64,000 nt of DNA from Spirodela intermedia (GCA_902729315.2 LR746264.1:4985878-5049877), one strand, 5' to 3'. Positions 1-33,198 are shown, counted from the first letter of the stretch. The notes: generated by a model from the letters alone, not told the origin. Made by a program: numbers and translations.

Positions 1-387
1 CCTGTTTTTTAATTTAGAGGATTCAAGTACTTGGAACATGAATAAATTTACGAATCAGCTGTTTCTATGCTTCTACATATTTGAATGTATGTGTTCTCAT
101 GATATAAACGTCTTTTGAGATGGTAAATGATACCATTTTGCATCCTTTGTTTTGCTTCTCACCTTTCTTGGGGAGTGTTTCATTTGATCATCTTCTCAGG
201 TCATTGTCATCTACTCTCACTTTACTCAATTCTTGTCTCTCTTGCTTGATATCTAAATCTTTAGTAATTCCATGTGTCTGTGGTTTTCATATTTGAATTT
301 CCAGATACATCATGTTCTTCTTTGCTGTCTCTAATATTTAGCTGGCGCATAAAATTGTCAAACCTTGTTTTATACCTTTCCCATCAG
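1..387 (+). other. intron sequence of the CHR5 gene
   Basis: T-rich non-coding sequence ending in a pyrimidine tract and an AG directly before the first recognisable CHR5 exon at 388. I see no exon of the gene in it. The upstream exons (N-terminus and the start of the tandem chromodomains) lie outside the window. Confidence 0.7.
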
Positions 388-21432
<21,045 letters not shown>

Positions 21433-21510
21433 CGACAGTGAGAGCGGCCCGGGCTGTTCCTCCAGTGGAATGGACAGTCTCTGAATTGACCTCTATTCTT
21501 TACTCATGGA

Positions 21511-21516
21511 AATAAA
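21511..21516 (+). terminator. poly(A) signal of CHR5
   Basis: AATAAA located 79 nt after the TAA stop of CHR5, followed by T-rich sequence. Position and sequence fit a near-upstream polyadenylation element. Confidence 0.55.
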
Positions 21517-23282
21517 TTTTGCTGCTTCTGGTCTGTGTATTATGGCAGGCCCGGGGCTGTTTTACAACGAGGTGTTTGCCCTGTTCGGCATAAACGCCCG
21601 CCCCCTTCCTCGCCCCTTTTCGCTCTCCCCTTCCGCCGGTGGCTCCAGATGAAGGGGGAGGAGGAGAGCAATGTTAGGCATTCTACGAGGAACCCTGCAC
21701 ACAACAAAGTGAAAACCGGCTACCTGCACGCCCTTCCTGAGCCCGCTCGGCTTCATCATAGAGTACAGTTGAGACTCAAAAAGGATTCAATGGCCAACAG
21801 TATGAATTCATACGCCCCAGCCCCCTTTGTCGGCTCCCAACCCCGTCCCCATACAGAAGTGAATGTTACTGTAAGCCTCTCTTTAATTAAATCGCCGGAT
21901 CCCATTTTTTCTGCATGCGACCTCTCCTGGGGCATGCGGGCTCGTCGGAATTTTGGTACCCATTGCTCTCGTGTGCATTGATATCCTAATGCAGTGTTGG
22001 TTTTTATCCGGCCACTGGATACATACATCTCTTCTGGGGCGCTCACCTTGTCTTCTTAAAGTCGGAGCCGTGAGAAAAAGATTGCTGCTTGGGAGGCTAC
22101 CAACATCTTACGACTGCCCGAGAATGGCCCGAGGATTCCAGGCAGCTGCCTGGAATTCGAAGCATCACGAGGAAACCCCAAGTCCTTACTACTGCTGCAG
22201 GCTGGCTCCGTAGCCTCGGGAGTGTGCCGACATTTGGGCGCTTCAATGTTCCGTTCTAGATGAAGTTTTCTTAATGAAATTGCAGCTCCTTGACGTCATA
22301 ATGAGTCGGGATAAGTTGCATATCGTCCGCCGGATTCCAGGCAGCTGCATGCGACCTCTCCTTGGGAGGGCTAGACAACCTATATATTCTCTCTCTCTCT
22401 CCCTCGTCCAGTGGTTTCCAGGTTCCCTTCGGTGGGACTGCATCCTTACCGGGCATATATTTAACGTGGAGAAATGACAAGGGTAATTTCTTGGCGCTCC
22501 ATGCTGAGGATGTGTTTGGGGCTGGGGCTGAGCTCCGTGTCCCGTTCAAAGCCCATTTAATGGTCGTTTCTCTGTGGCCCGGGTTTCAAATCATGCAGAG
22601 AAACTGCAGACCTGGTTGCCGTAATCCTGCGGCCATCTGGCCCTCTATTCCCGTGGACCTTGGCGTCATCTCCTCAGGGTCTTCGGAGAAAACCTTGTCT
22701 GTGACTCCTGTCCGTGGATTCACTGGATGAGCAGGGGAGGATTCGAGTCCGTCGGAGTAGGCGGAGTTGACCGAGGTTTTCTCGCTTCTCTGGCACTGAT
22801 CGTGTTGTTCATCCCCCACCATGTGAATTATACCGGACATTAAGCGATTTTACTTGGGTAAAACGAGTAGATATTAAGAATGTATGGCTTGCCGAAGGAT
22901 GACTGTGTTGAGAACGAGCAAGCCCATGGCTTAGCCCCTAGAAATCCTCTCTATCTCGGTGCCCCGGTATTAAATTGTCAAAAAGGTGGATTCCTTCCCC
23001 GCACAGCAGAAAGAAGGTGAAATCTCGCAAAGGAGCCGCGCTTTATTCCCCCGTGTTTCCTTTACACCACGTCCAGAAGAGAGATGAGGGAGAAGGGAAG
23101 GCGGGGAAAGATGAGAGGGAGCTTGCGGGTGAAGGGTGGCATCCAACGGGCAGTGACGGCGTAGCGTGCGGCGATTGCGTGGGCCGGAGCCGCCGCCGGT
23201 TTCTCCCTGAGCTCACACTGCTTTCTTTCTCGGAGGAAGGACCAGGGCGGGGTAGCGACCAGTCACGGGGGCTATGAGAACT
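21517..23282. other. intergenic region, mosaic of short repeats
   Basis: Moderately GC-rich DNA with several overlapping ORFs on both strands, none of which resembles a known family. It contains a perfect 22-bp palindrome and two pairs of 17-18 bp direct repeats. The 3' end should hold the upstream promoter of the CYSTM gene. Confidence 0.5.
22135..22156. repeat. perfect 22-bp palindrome
   Basis: Self-complementary sequence centred between 22145 and 22146 (core CAGGCAGCTGCCTG). Its left part, GGATTCCAGGCAGCTGC at 22133-22149, recurs at 22332-22348. There the palindrome is broken and followed by CTGCATGCGACCTCTCCT (22345-22362), itself a repeat of 21911-21928. No function is evident. Confidence 0.8.
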
Positions 23283-23288
23283 TATAAA
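23283..23288 (+). promoter_or_regulatory. TATA box of the CYSTM gene
   Basis: TATAAA in an otherwise GC-rich stretch, 113 nt before the proposed ATG at 23401. This would give a 5' leader of roughly 85 nt. It is the only good TATA box nearby and supports the gene model. Confidence 0.6.
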
Positions 23289-23400
23289 GAGCAAATCAGC
23301 AGTTCGCGAGTCGGTACCCCACGCCCGCCAGCTCTTCTGGCACACTGCCGGGAGCCGCCACCTACCACCGGGCTTCTCAAGCTTTCTCGCGCAAGAAAAA

Positions 23401-23431
23401 ATGCCGATCGGGGCTGAGCTGGTGCCCCCAC

Positions 23432-23476
<45 letters not shown>

Positions 23477-23754
23477 AAGTCCGAGTATATGACGATCGTC
23501 ATTTGTTATGGATCGTTGGTGAAGGGTATCCGACCGCGGTCGCTGCCCAGAAGGCGAAGAAGAAGCCGTGCTGTCCCCGCAGAAGCAAGAAGAAAGGCGA
23601 CAGAGGCTTCCTCGAAGGATGGTATGCCCCAAGCCATAGCTTTGGCAGTTTCTCTCTCTACTATTCCTCTCCTTTCCCTACCTCCAAGTTTCGTCGTGGC
23701 TGCAGCATGGCCGCCCTCTGCTGCTGCTGCCTTTGTGAGATCTGCTTCGACTAG
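23401..23754 (+). CDS. CYSTM-family small cysteine-rich membrane-associated protein (59 aa, 3 exons)
   Basis: Three exons, 23401-23434, 23525-23621 and 23706-23754, join into 180 nt (59 codons plus stop). The protein starts MPIGAELVPPPGYPTAV, has a basic middle containing KKKPCCPRRSKKK, and ends FLEGCMAALCCCCLCEICFD. CYSTM proteins are short, with a Pro/Gly/Tyr N-terminus and a C-terminal cysteine-rich transmembrane module of the form GCxAAxCCCCxxxxCF; they are linked to stress tolerance and sit at membranes. Each exon joint falls inside a family motif: PPPG|GYP, and the first Cys of the module is split TG|C. A TATA box upstream and AATAAA downstream frame the gene. The unusual point is intron 1, whose donor G|GTCTCT runs straight into a (CT)n tract. 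That donor is weak, so the first exon is the least certain part; the C-terminal module is clear. Confidence 0.75.
23436..23471 (+). repeat. (CT)n microsatellite in CYSTM intron 1
   Basis: About 18 CT units beginning at the proposed 5' splice site of intron 1. Length change here could alter splicing of a very short gene. Confidence 0.85.
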
Positions 23755-23825
23755 CAGCGCCGCCGAGACAAGAACGACCCTAATGTCGCCCCCCGTACTC
23801 CACGACGCCGCCGCTGTTCGAACGT

Positions 23826-23831
23826 AATAAA
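23826..23831 (+). terminator. poly(A) signal of the CYSTM gene
   Basis: AATAAA 72 nt after the stop codon at 23754, followed by pyrimidine-rich sequence. Confidence 0.5.
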
Positions 23832-24091
23832 CAGTTCTCCTACCCACTTCAAGCACCCCAGTTCTCTGTGCAGATTTCCCTCTTCCCTCCCTGGATCTCC
23901 CCCGCCTCCCCCCCCTTTCCCCCTCCTGCAATCTGCAGGTGCCTAAGAAATCAAAGATCGGCCGGGGTATCGAGGTTCAAAATTATAGGTTTATCGAGTA
24001 CAATGGATTCATGTAAGATAATAACATGAAAGGTTTAGCCTTTTTACAGCCAGAGGGGGGCGCTGTCCGCTTGAAAGGGGGGCTCCTCACT

Positions 24092-24329
24092 TCAGATCCT
24101 GGAGGGGATGAGTGGGGTGTTGTTGAGGAGGTACGCCGCTGCCGCCGCCACCCCGCTGCCAAGCTTCACCGGGTACCCGACGTCCCTTAGCACCATCTCC
24201 ACCCCGCTCAGGCACCCCAGCAGTTGCAGCTGCACAAACACGCCCGCCAACGTAAACACCCGAAACTCCACATCGCACCCTCTTGGGCTCAACGACCACT
24301 CTAGCTCACCATGGCTACTAAATCACATC

Positions 24330-24365
<36 letters not shown>

Positions 24366-27300
24366 TCCTCACCTTCCCTAGTACTTGATATGAAACAATG
24401 AGGATAGTCGATTCGAAATGAATGGGGATCAAGTTGAGACTCAGTATTCAAGAGGAAGGGTGCAACGATACTATAAGATGGAGAAAGAGCGGAGGAGGAT
24501 ACCTCGTTGACGTTACCAAGATGCCCTATTCTGAACACCTTTCCGGCCACCTTGTTCAGTCCCAAGCCTAAGCTCAGGTTGAACCGCTTCCATGCCCTCC
24601 TGACGATCTCTGAACTGTCGACGTACCCTGGGACCATCACCGCCGTCACTGTGTCACTGTACCACTCCTCCTTCTGGGTGCAGTTCTTCAGGCCCCAGGC
24701 TTCCACAGCAAGCCTGCGCGCACACACAGCTTATCATCCATCAGAAATACATTATTTCTGTATTGTTCGCCCTAAAAAGTCAACACCTCAAACAATGAAA
24801 AATCCTTCTGGAATGACAGGGGTGGGCACGGAGCCTAAACAGTCGTTTCCCCATAATTTCTTTTTGTTTACGTAAAATGTCAATGGTTCGAACAATGAAA
24901 ATCCGCCAATAATGGGTAGACTAGGGGGAGCGAGGATGGCTGACCTTGTCGCCGTCCCCAAACGGCTGTGCCTCCTGATCACGTTCTCGAGGCCCTCCTC
25001 GAATATGAGGTCCAGAGCAGCTCGAAGCCCGTAGAGCAGTTGAATGGACGGGGTGTACGGCCAATAAGTCCCCATCTTATAGAACTTGAGGTAGTCGTTC
25101 CAGTCGAAGAACACTCTCACCGACTTGGCGGTCTTGGAAGCCTCCAGCGCCTTGGGGCTGGCGCAAACGATGCCCATCCCAGTGGGCAGCGAGAGGGCCT
25201 TCTGAGATCCCGTCAGTGCCACGTCCACTCCCCACTCGTCCATACGGAAGTCAAGCGCGCATATTGATGACACTCCGTCGACCAGCAGCAACGCGGGATG
25301 CCTGTAGTCGTCTGTCTCCAAGCATGATCGAGAGGTACGTACATCAGCTTCTCAGAACATAATAAAAATGGAAAATTATGCATCAAGAAATCCCAGGCGT
25401 CGATTCTATCGGAAGATGATGAGCATCCATACTCGATGAGGGTCAATCTAGAAGACCAGTATGTCAGCTAGATGGCCCCCGACAGCCACTGAAAACCAGT
25501 GCATGCCAATCGGATAAAACACAAATATTTATCGGGATGTTCAGAATAGCAGCAGAGAATAAAAAAACTAACAGATGATTGGTTCGATGAACTCTCCAGG
25601 GTATATAAGATACCATTCAACAGCCATCGCCAAAGTGCAAGCATCAATCATTCCAGATAAAAACTATCTATTTTCTTCAATGCAAACTGATAGCCTACGT
25701 TGAACTGCGCTGCTAATCCCAATCAACTGCGACGAGTATGGTCCACCGAATACCATAAAAAATCGAAGAGACCAGCTGGAAATCAAAGTGCAAAGGCATA
25801 TTTTCTATTTCTCATTATCAAATGAAAATTTAAACCTCACCAAGTAGTTTCCTCACAGTCGCCAAGTTGTTGGTGACTCCCGTCGCCGTCTCATTGTGAA
25901 CAATGCAAATAGCTTTGATGCTGTGCGAATTGTCTGATGCCAACTTTTCAGCTAAAATGTCAAGGTTGGCACCTTGTCCCCAGTCACTCTCTACGACATC
26001 AACATTAAAGTTCAGACGCTGCTGCTGGTCGATCCAGAGGAGGCTGAACTGTCCGATGAGAAATGATATGATTCGATCTCCAGGGGACAGAGTGTTAGTA
26101 AGTGCACTCTCCCATGCCCCGGTTCCTGCATATTAAGATTTAAATGATGTCACATGAAGTGTCCGAGAAAGCATCTCATCAAAGATAGCAGGAATATTTA
26201 TCCAAACATAGAAAGAAAGAAAAAACTATGGGCACATCAATGTCACTATAACTGACATCTGAACCCATGTAAAGAATTTCAGCAATTCGAATGTAGAATA
26301 CTTGGAAGAATAATTATCTTTTCGGAACTATTCTTGCCACAAGTTCCAACGAAATAATCTTAGAGAATTAAAGGGCGTGAAAGTTTTCCAGAAAGAAAGT
26401 ATATCAAGTAATATTTCAATAACTGAAGCTTCACAAGGATGTTTCATTACCGGACTGCATCTATTAAATACTAATCAAACTAAAAACGATACCCCTCTCC
26501 GTTCATTCCAGTAAAACCACCATCGAAAATTTTAAACGTAGTCAAATGCTAAGGTCTGGTAGCTTCACCAGTCTTTGACCAAAAAGCTACCATATAATGG
26601 TGTTTTATGTTTTAAGAAACTACCAGACGACCATTCACAGCACTTGGCCACATTGCCCAATATATACATGGTGGCATACAAATGATTCCCAAAAATACAC
26701 CAAAAATAAAGTTTTACTGTAAGGGCGTTAAATTTTTTATCAATTCTCAAATAAATTTAGAAAAGAGTAAGCATGAGTAGGCATGGGAAACTCAAACAGG
26801 CTACAATCAAGGGTACTTGTCACCAAATCTAACGTTTTAACCATCAGGACTTGGTTATTGAAGTCCCTGGACGATTTGTTGAAAGAGGGATGGGGTGACC
26901 AGTTTCAGCCGAGGCTCTAATGTTCGGCCAGGAAATAGAGCCATGGGATGTCCTCTCTACGACTACCAAACTTAGCAACAACAAAAACCATGGCGATTTC
27001 CTCTACCATTTCGGAGCTATATTATGCACACAGCATAGTGCCTGCTCAAAATTCAGAGATGTATGGCTACCATATTCATGGCATGCACCAAGGGATTAAC
27101 TCAGCTAAAAATGAATCGTGTTTCTGAACATATATGGATTTTAACCAGCTGGTAAGATTAAGCCATTGGTAAAAGACTCAACCCAATCAATCACAAGAAT
27201 TAAAAGGTGTAAACGTTGTTTTAACTCATAACGAAGAGAGAAACATAACGAAGAAAAGATTATCGAAATATTTTCTTCACCCAAGTACACAGACAGAAGT

Positions 27301-27513
27301 GCTAATACCTGTGGTGGGAATCAAAAACGGAGTCCCGCTTGTCGTCTTGAATATCTTCTTAACATCCTCAAGAAGGGTCTTTGTCAACGCCGGCACAGCG
27401 GGGGAACGGTAGTCCTCGTTGTTCCTGTTCATGGCGCGTATCACAGGCTCCGGGATGTTCACGGGTCCCGGGACAAAGAGGTGATTCCTCCCCGGTCCGT
27501 AAACGTAGTCCAT
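24092..27513 (-). CDS. AGT1: serine:glyoxylate aminotransferase, peroxisomal (photorespiration)
   Basis: PLP-dependent class V aminotransferase that converts serine plus glyoxylate to hydroxypyruvate plus glycine in leaf peroxisomes. Five exons on the minus strand, 27513-27309, 26125-25841, 25311-24945, 24713-24503 and 24229-24092, total 1206 nt, i.e. 401 codons plus stop; plant AGT1 proteins are 401 residues. The start is MDYVYGPGRNHLFVPGPVNI, the family N-terminus. The PLP lysine is K201 in GSQKALSLPTG, and D175 in LLLVDGVSS is the expected ring-nitrogen partner. The protein ends SRI, the type 1 peroxisomal targeting tripeptide of plant AGT1. All junctions are GT-AG and keep frame. The gene is convergent with CYSTM and separated from it by about 260 bp. 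No disabling change is seen. Confidence 0.97.
24332..24362. repeat. (GA)n microsatellite in AGT1 intron 4
   Basis: About 15 GA units on the plus strand, inside the intron between AGT1 exons 24713-24503 and 24229-24092. Confidence 0.9.
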
Positions 27514-28815
27514 CTTTCTCCTTCATCAAAAGAAAAAAAGAAAAGGACTATCAGCCATCAACAATAGTATTCTTCTCAAAGTCGGGAGCAGATTGAGCTC
27601 GGGCGTACTGAAACTGTCCAGGGTTCAAGAACGACCGATTACAAGCAAGAAAGAATCAACTGAGATCCATAGAACTTCTGCCACAAGAACAAGAACCAGG
27701 GTCGAAGAACTAGTTATTCCAATTAACAAGCAATAACTTTAGATAGGAGTTCCCCAGTTTGTCGTATTCCCCCACCCATTTCGCCGACACTGAGAACCAC
27801 GGACGACGTACGGAACCAGAGGCGAGAGGGCAATCCGAATGGATTCGTCCTTGGCGGCGGAATGCGCCGTGTGGTAAGAGGGGGGGCGGCGAGGCAGCGG
27901 AGAAATCTGATCCCCGAGTCCACGACGCGAACTCAAAAACGACGCAAGCGACAGAAGAACAAGATAATATCACCGATTCGATTGCCATCAAAGACTGCAG
28001 CTTTATTTTTTGCTTTATCACTATTGTTATCCAAGTAATTACTGTAATTTATTTCACTGGATAATAAGGGTATTCAGCAGTAATCAAAATTAATTTCCTC
28101 TCGCGAAAATATTTAAAGACATGTTCTGTCAAATCAAGTTTATTCGTCCATAAGGTTATAATATGATCGTGACAAATATGTTAATAACAGGTATTATTAA
28201 TTAAATGTTCCAACCAACTCAGTCGGGCCATGTGGAGTAAAATATCTAGATTTCTTCACTTTTGCTAGAAAATAACAAAAATTCCTTTCCTGTTATCACT
28301 CCACTCCCCGCTAGAAATCTTATCTCGATTCAAAAGAGTCGACAGACACACTAATGTGAATACCAATCTCGCAGAGTTTGATTCTCCGCTGGATCAAAAA
28401 CCGGAAGAGAAACTCGGAAACCGACATTACAGCAACGATATTTCCGTTTCACGAGATACTCCCGATTCTAACATCGGTAAAAGGTAGTCCAGAGTAGGTT
28501 ATCCCCTGGAAAGACAACTAGGCGAGGGAAAGCCATAGCCGAAGGAGGAAAGGGGATGACAGTGGAGTTGTACGGCAACCAGGGGACACCCAAACTTACA
28601 GTCAAATTATCGGCGAGCTTTCCCCATCGAGTCCGACTAGGAAAGCGAAGGACGAAAGAAAGAGGGTGTGCGCGGGGGAGATGAGAAAGAACAGCCCGCG
28701 TCTAGCATATCCACGACGGAGTCTTGGAAATCTCGGCGGATTAACCGCGAAATCTGCAGCTATTCTGCGTACTGTTGTTCCAGTGGCTACTACTGAGAAA
28801 GGAGTCCACAGAGAG

Positions 28816-28816
<1 letters not shown>

Positions 28817-28851
<35 letters not shown>

Positions 28852-28874
28852 ACACACACACACACACACACACA
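28817..28874. repeat. compound (GA)n(CA)n microsatellite
   Basis: About 16 GA units pass directly into about 13 CA units, within the GC-rich region upstream of AGT1. Confidence 0.9.
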
Positions 28875-29502
28875 GGGAGAGAGACCTGTGGATCCTTCGA
28901 CGAGATCTCCGAGGAGCGCGCAGAGTACGGGACCCGGAACACCGCCTCTGCTTCTCACCCGCACAAACTTCGGCCAGAGAGGGAGAGGATGAGAAAACAA
29001 GCGTGACCGGGGGGAGGGAGCGGAAGGTGGAGATTTAAAGGACCGCGCATGGCCGCCCACGCGCCAGGTGAGAGGGCCCACGCTCGTCCGGCGTGGCAGA
29101 TAAGAACCTCGGCGGCCCCCCAACTTGCGGCCTAGGAGCTCGCCCCCGAGCCCGGTCGTTCCCAGGCGGCTCTACTATCCGATGATCAGAGAGGAGCGGG
29201 TGGCGGGAGGGGAAAGATGAGGACGGCGAGGATAATGGGACCTCCTCGCCACACACACGTACGGTTATCCTCCCTTCAAGGAAGATGCCACGTCACACAA
29301 TCCCTTTCAGTAGATTTAATTTTAAAAAATTATGTACGTCCTCTTACCGCAATTAATTTTTAGATATTAAATTTCACGTAGAGACGTGTGCTACGTCTCC
29401 TTGTCTTGCTATCTTTGCAAAGTTCATATTTTCTTGTATTTAGAGAAAATCCCAAAATGCTATCCACGTTAGACCCTTTAAAGGAGTGCACCAAGATGAG
29501 GA

Positions 29503-29507
<5 letters not shown>

Positions 29508-29555
<48 letters not shown>
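29508..29555. repeat. (GA)n microsatellite
   Basis: About 24 GA units in intergenic DNA between the AGT1 upstream region and the retrotransposon stack. Confidence 0.9.
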
Positions 29556-29556
<1 letters not shown>

Positions 29557-30227
29557 CTGAGGGGATCTAAAAAATGTGTCGTTTACAGGACTTTTCAGAA
29601 ACAAAATAGGTTAGAATTTAGAGGACTTTCCAGAAAAGATCCACAAAGAAAACGTTTCATTATAATTTATTATAAAATAACAAGAGAAAGATTTGCAATC
29701 TCAAACAATTTCACTAAGTTAGGTACATAGTAATGTGCTATCAAATTTTCCAAGTTTTAGAGGATCATGTCCTTTATTAAAAGTATGAAAAGGAACCCAT
29801 GAAACTAAGTAAATGTCATAAAGTTTTGGAGATCATTATGAAATTTTATTTAGATAATATTTGATATAAATAGAAAAAGCTAGAAACATTGAACATCTAG
29901 CTACCTTAGTGGACTATAGTGTCACTAGATTATGCTATAAGTACTTTTTAAACCCTTGAATGCAATAGGGTTTCCACAATAAGTCAAAAAAAATATAAAG
30001 ACAACTAGTCTAGGACAAACTAAACTCTAAATGGCCAATCTTGTGTACTATCCTAAAATTGTGTTTAATTAGGTTCATATTAAGTAATTTCATTTGAGAT
30101 TACTCATGAAGTTTGCCCACCACTTCATAGATCATTCAATATGTTTAAGCAATGAACATAATTTTTGTAATGCATTATTCTATAGTTTAACAAAATGTTA
30201 CAAAAATGTTTTTCTTTTTATTATTGT

Positions 30228-30352
30228 TGTGAGCATAAAGAGTGTATGTATATAAATGGGTCATCTACCTTATATATATAAGGAGAGAAAGAGATATACA
30301 ATAAGATAAAATAGACATGTTAGGCCTATTAAGTTGGTACGACCCACTCACA
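30228..30352 (-). repeat. copia 3' LTR (125 bp)
   Basis: On the plus strand it runs TGTGAGCATAAAG…CCCACTCACA and aligns with the split 5' LTR (TGCAAGCCCAATG…CCCACTCACA). Both share the palindrome-like block TATATATAAGGAGAG and the motif ATACAATAAGATA. An LTR of about 125 bp is short for a plant copia element. Confidence 0.85.
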
Positions 30353-33198
30353 CTCTCCCTCAAGTTTGAGAGTAGATGTCCAGCATTCATAACTTGCTAC
30401 AAAGAGTATTGTATGATATTTCACTCAAACTCTTCATGAAGATATCCATTAGTTGCTCTGAGGATAAGATATGTGGTGTCGTGATGAGTCATTTGAAAAC
30501 TTTGTTGTGAATATAGTAACAATACACCTCAATGTGTTTTTTGTACGCTCATAGAATATTGAGTTACTTACATTGAAGATTACAACCTAGTTGTTGTAAT
30601 ACACAAGCATAAGAGTGCATACTGAAAAAATCAACTCTTGAAGAAATGTGCGTGTTCACATGTTGTATCAACCGTAATCTTATATTTGACTTCAGCACTA
30701 GAGTAGATATCACATTTCATTTTTTGTTACATCAAATGATAACGTTCCCTCCAAGGTATGTGCAATACCCAAATGTAGATTTTCAATCACTCTTTTTGCC
30801 TACAAAACTAGAATCAAAGTAAGCCTCAACCTAGAGATGACGATGTCATTGATATATTAGGACTTGTCTCAGAGCATATTTGACATATGCCAATACTCTT
30901 AGTGCTCTTAACTAGTATTTTTCATGGCTCGTGCATAACTTAGTTGAGAAGTCATACAGTGTAAATAACATCAAGGCCACTGATTATCAAGTATATTAAC
31001 CTCTTGATCAATTGTCGATACCAATTAGCATCCTCAAAAAGAAGAGAGGTGATGTCCCAAAAATTAAGTCATGAGTCAATCGATGAGAACTCAAGTTTAC
31101 AGCTTAGGAGATCGGCATCTTCTAGCAAATTCAGAACATACTTGTATTGGGGCAAAACCATTCATCCATCTTGATAGACAAACTTGATCCCTAAGAAATA
31201 GCGAGCCCATGTCTCTAGTGACAAAGTGTTCATGTATGTCAGCCTTGGTATGTGCAATGTCAACCATGTCACTGCCTATGAGAAGGATGTCATTAACATA
31301 AATTATTAGAATGATATTCCCAATAGTAATATGTTTACGAAAGATGATAGAGTCTACTATGTACGTCATGAACCTATGAATAGTCAAGATATGACTAAAC
31401 TTAACAAACTATGCCCAGAAATTATGTTTAAGTCCATAGATAACCCATTTGAAAATACACACCTAAGATTACTCCCCCTAGGTAGCATACCCTAGAGGTT
31501 ACTCCATGAAGACTTTTTGTGTCATGTCTCTATAGAAGAAGATGTTGGAAATGTCAAGTCATGTGAGCATCTACCCTTAGTTGAGAGTTAGGAAAAGTAG
31601 TATGCAAATAGAGTTGAGGCGAATAACTAGAGAAAAGGTTTCTTGGTAGTTGATGCCATATGCCTGAGATAAGTCTCAAGCCACCATACATGCTTTGTGT
31701 TAAATGATTTTGTACTTCGAAGAATATTTGTGTGTAAACACCCACTTATACGTGACAATGTTGGCATCTTTGGGATGAGGAACTAACTCTCATATTTTGC
31801 ACATGAGCAGGGCATTATACTTCAAGTTTATAGTTGCCTTCCACTTAAGTATCTATCAAGCCTCAAATTACATCTTGGGTAGTGACTCAGAGTTAATTGT
31901 TAGGGTGAAGGTGGTCATAAGAAATAAAGTGGCAAATAAGGTGATGAGTACAACTCTAAATACCTTTTCGAAAAGTGACCAGTAGATGAAGGTCAAAGTC
32001 AGATGGTGGCGGCAGACTTGAGGATGGAATTAAGGTTGGAGTAGACAAGGACAATGAGTCTTGATCTAGCGATTCAATGAGTGGCAAGTTTGATAACTCC
32101 TCTAAGGGGAGTAGAGGTAGATTAAGCAATAATGGAGGTGAAAGAGGTGTAAGGGTGATGAAAGTGGTGGAGAAAAGTCGAGTGTCTTCAAAAAATGTGA
32201 CATCAGTAGAGATTATACTATTAATCATCTAAAAGATATATGTAGTAATTCTTCTAGGTGCAAGAGTAATCAATAAAGACCCACTTAAGAACTCGAGGAG
32301 AGAGTTTGGAAAGATTAGAGAAGTGGTCTTAATCAAAGACAATACATCCAAACACCTATGGTGGGAGAGAAAAGAGATCTATATGAGGATGAAAACAACA
32401 AAGTGAGACTTGTCCCTCTAAGGATGAAGAGGAAAGCTAAGTGAGTAGGTAGGTAGTTGTGAGAACAATGTCAAATTATAAGTAGTGAGGGTCTCCCATC
32501 TCTACTAATAGTATTTGAATCACATCAAGAATGAGATGATGTTTACATTTAGTTACATTATTTTGTTGAGAAGCGTGAGGATAGAATGTTTGGTAGAGAA
32601 TGACAAAGGATATACAACAATCTTAGAAGGGACGTTGAAGGAACTCAATAGTGTTGTCTATTCAAATAATTTTTGGAGTCGAAGAGTACTAAGTGATAAT
32701 TTTGTGGATAAATAATTGAACAATAGAAAATATATTTATGCAATCTTTGAGGATATAGACCCATGAGATACAAGAATAATCATCTACAAAGATGAGATGT
32801 AATAGTGATGGCCAAGAAGAGAGTAGATACGAAAGGGACCCCACACATCAAAGTTAACTAAATTAAAAAATATTAGGCTTTTAACAAAATCAAGATGTTT
32901 GTAGATAGCTCGATAGTGCTTATCAACCTGACATGATTCACACAAAAGAAAGGGGATAGAAGTCTAAGGGAGGGTTTGTTAGAGTTTGGAGAGTCTAAGA
33001 TGTCTAAGTCAACAATGTCAAAGGATGGAGTTGACACAAGTTGTGATAAAGGCAAGTCTTGAAGGAAAATGATCAAGAATGAGCTCGTAGACATCATGCT
33101 CATTCACACGGCCCAAATAAATCATCTTCTCCATCCTCAAATTCTAAAATGTACAATAAAAGTAGAAGAAGGTTACTAAGTACTGAAAAACTTGGGTG
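30353..33198 (-). pseudogene. copia pol remnant: integrase, reverse transcriptase, RNase H
   Basis: Minus-strand reading with several frame changes. The integrase zinc-binding part ends in CESCQVDKHYRA (about 32942-32905) followed by a SLIFFNLVNFDVWGP block. A linker with ISTDVTFFEDTRLF lies near 32230-32180. Reverse transcriptase keeps YVNDILLIG (31301-31275), where the catalytic YVDD has become YVND. RNase H closes with HERTKHIEV and SEQLMDIFMKSL just before the polypurine tract. The lost aspartate and in-frame stops mark it as dead. Confidence 0.85.

Larger units (their letters stand above)
27514..30222. other. AGT1 upstream region and intergenic DNA
   Basis: Holds the AGT1 5' leader and promoter side (minus strand), a GC-rich island at about 28.6-29.25 kb and two microsatellites. 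From about 29.58 kb it becomes AT-rich and featureless up to the copia target site. A long minus-strand ORF at 28602-29123 is low-complexity and encoded partly by the microsatellite; I do not support it as a gene. Confidence 0.5.

Noticed and set aside
25311-25321. Met at the start of AGT1 exon 3 (METDDYRHP) as a separate gene start
   Set aside because: The exon begins at 25311 after a TTGGAGACAG acceptor and completes the Asp codon left by exon 2; the Met lies in the intron.
28602-29123. 173-codon minus-strand ORF upstream of AGT1
   Set aside because: Low-complexity, partly encoded by the GA/CA microsatellite (runs of Leu-Ser and Cys-Val), with no family resemblance. It is most likely AGT1 promoter DNA.
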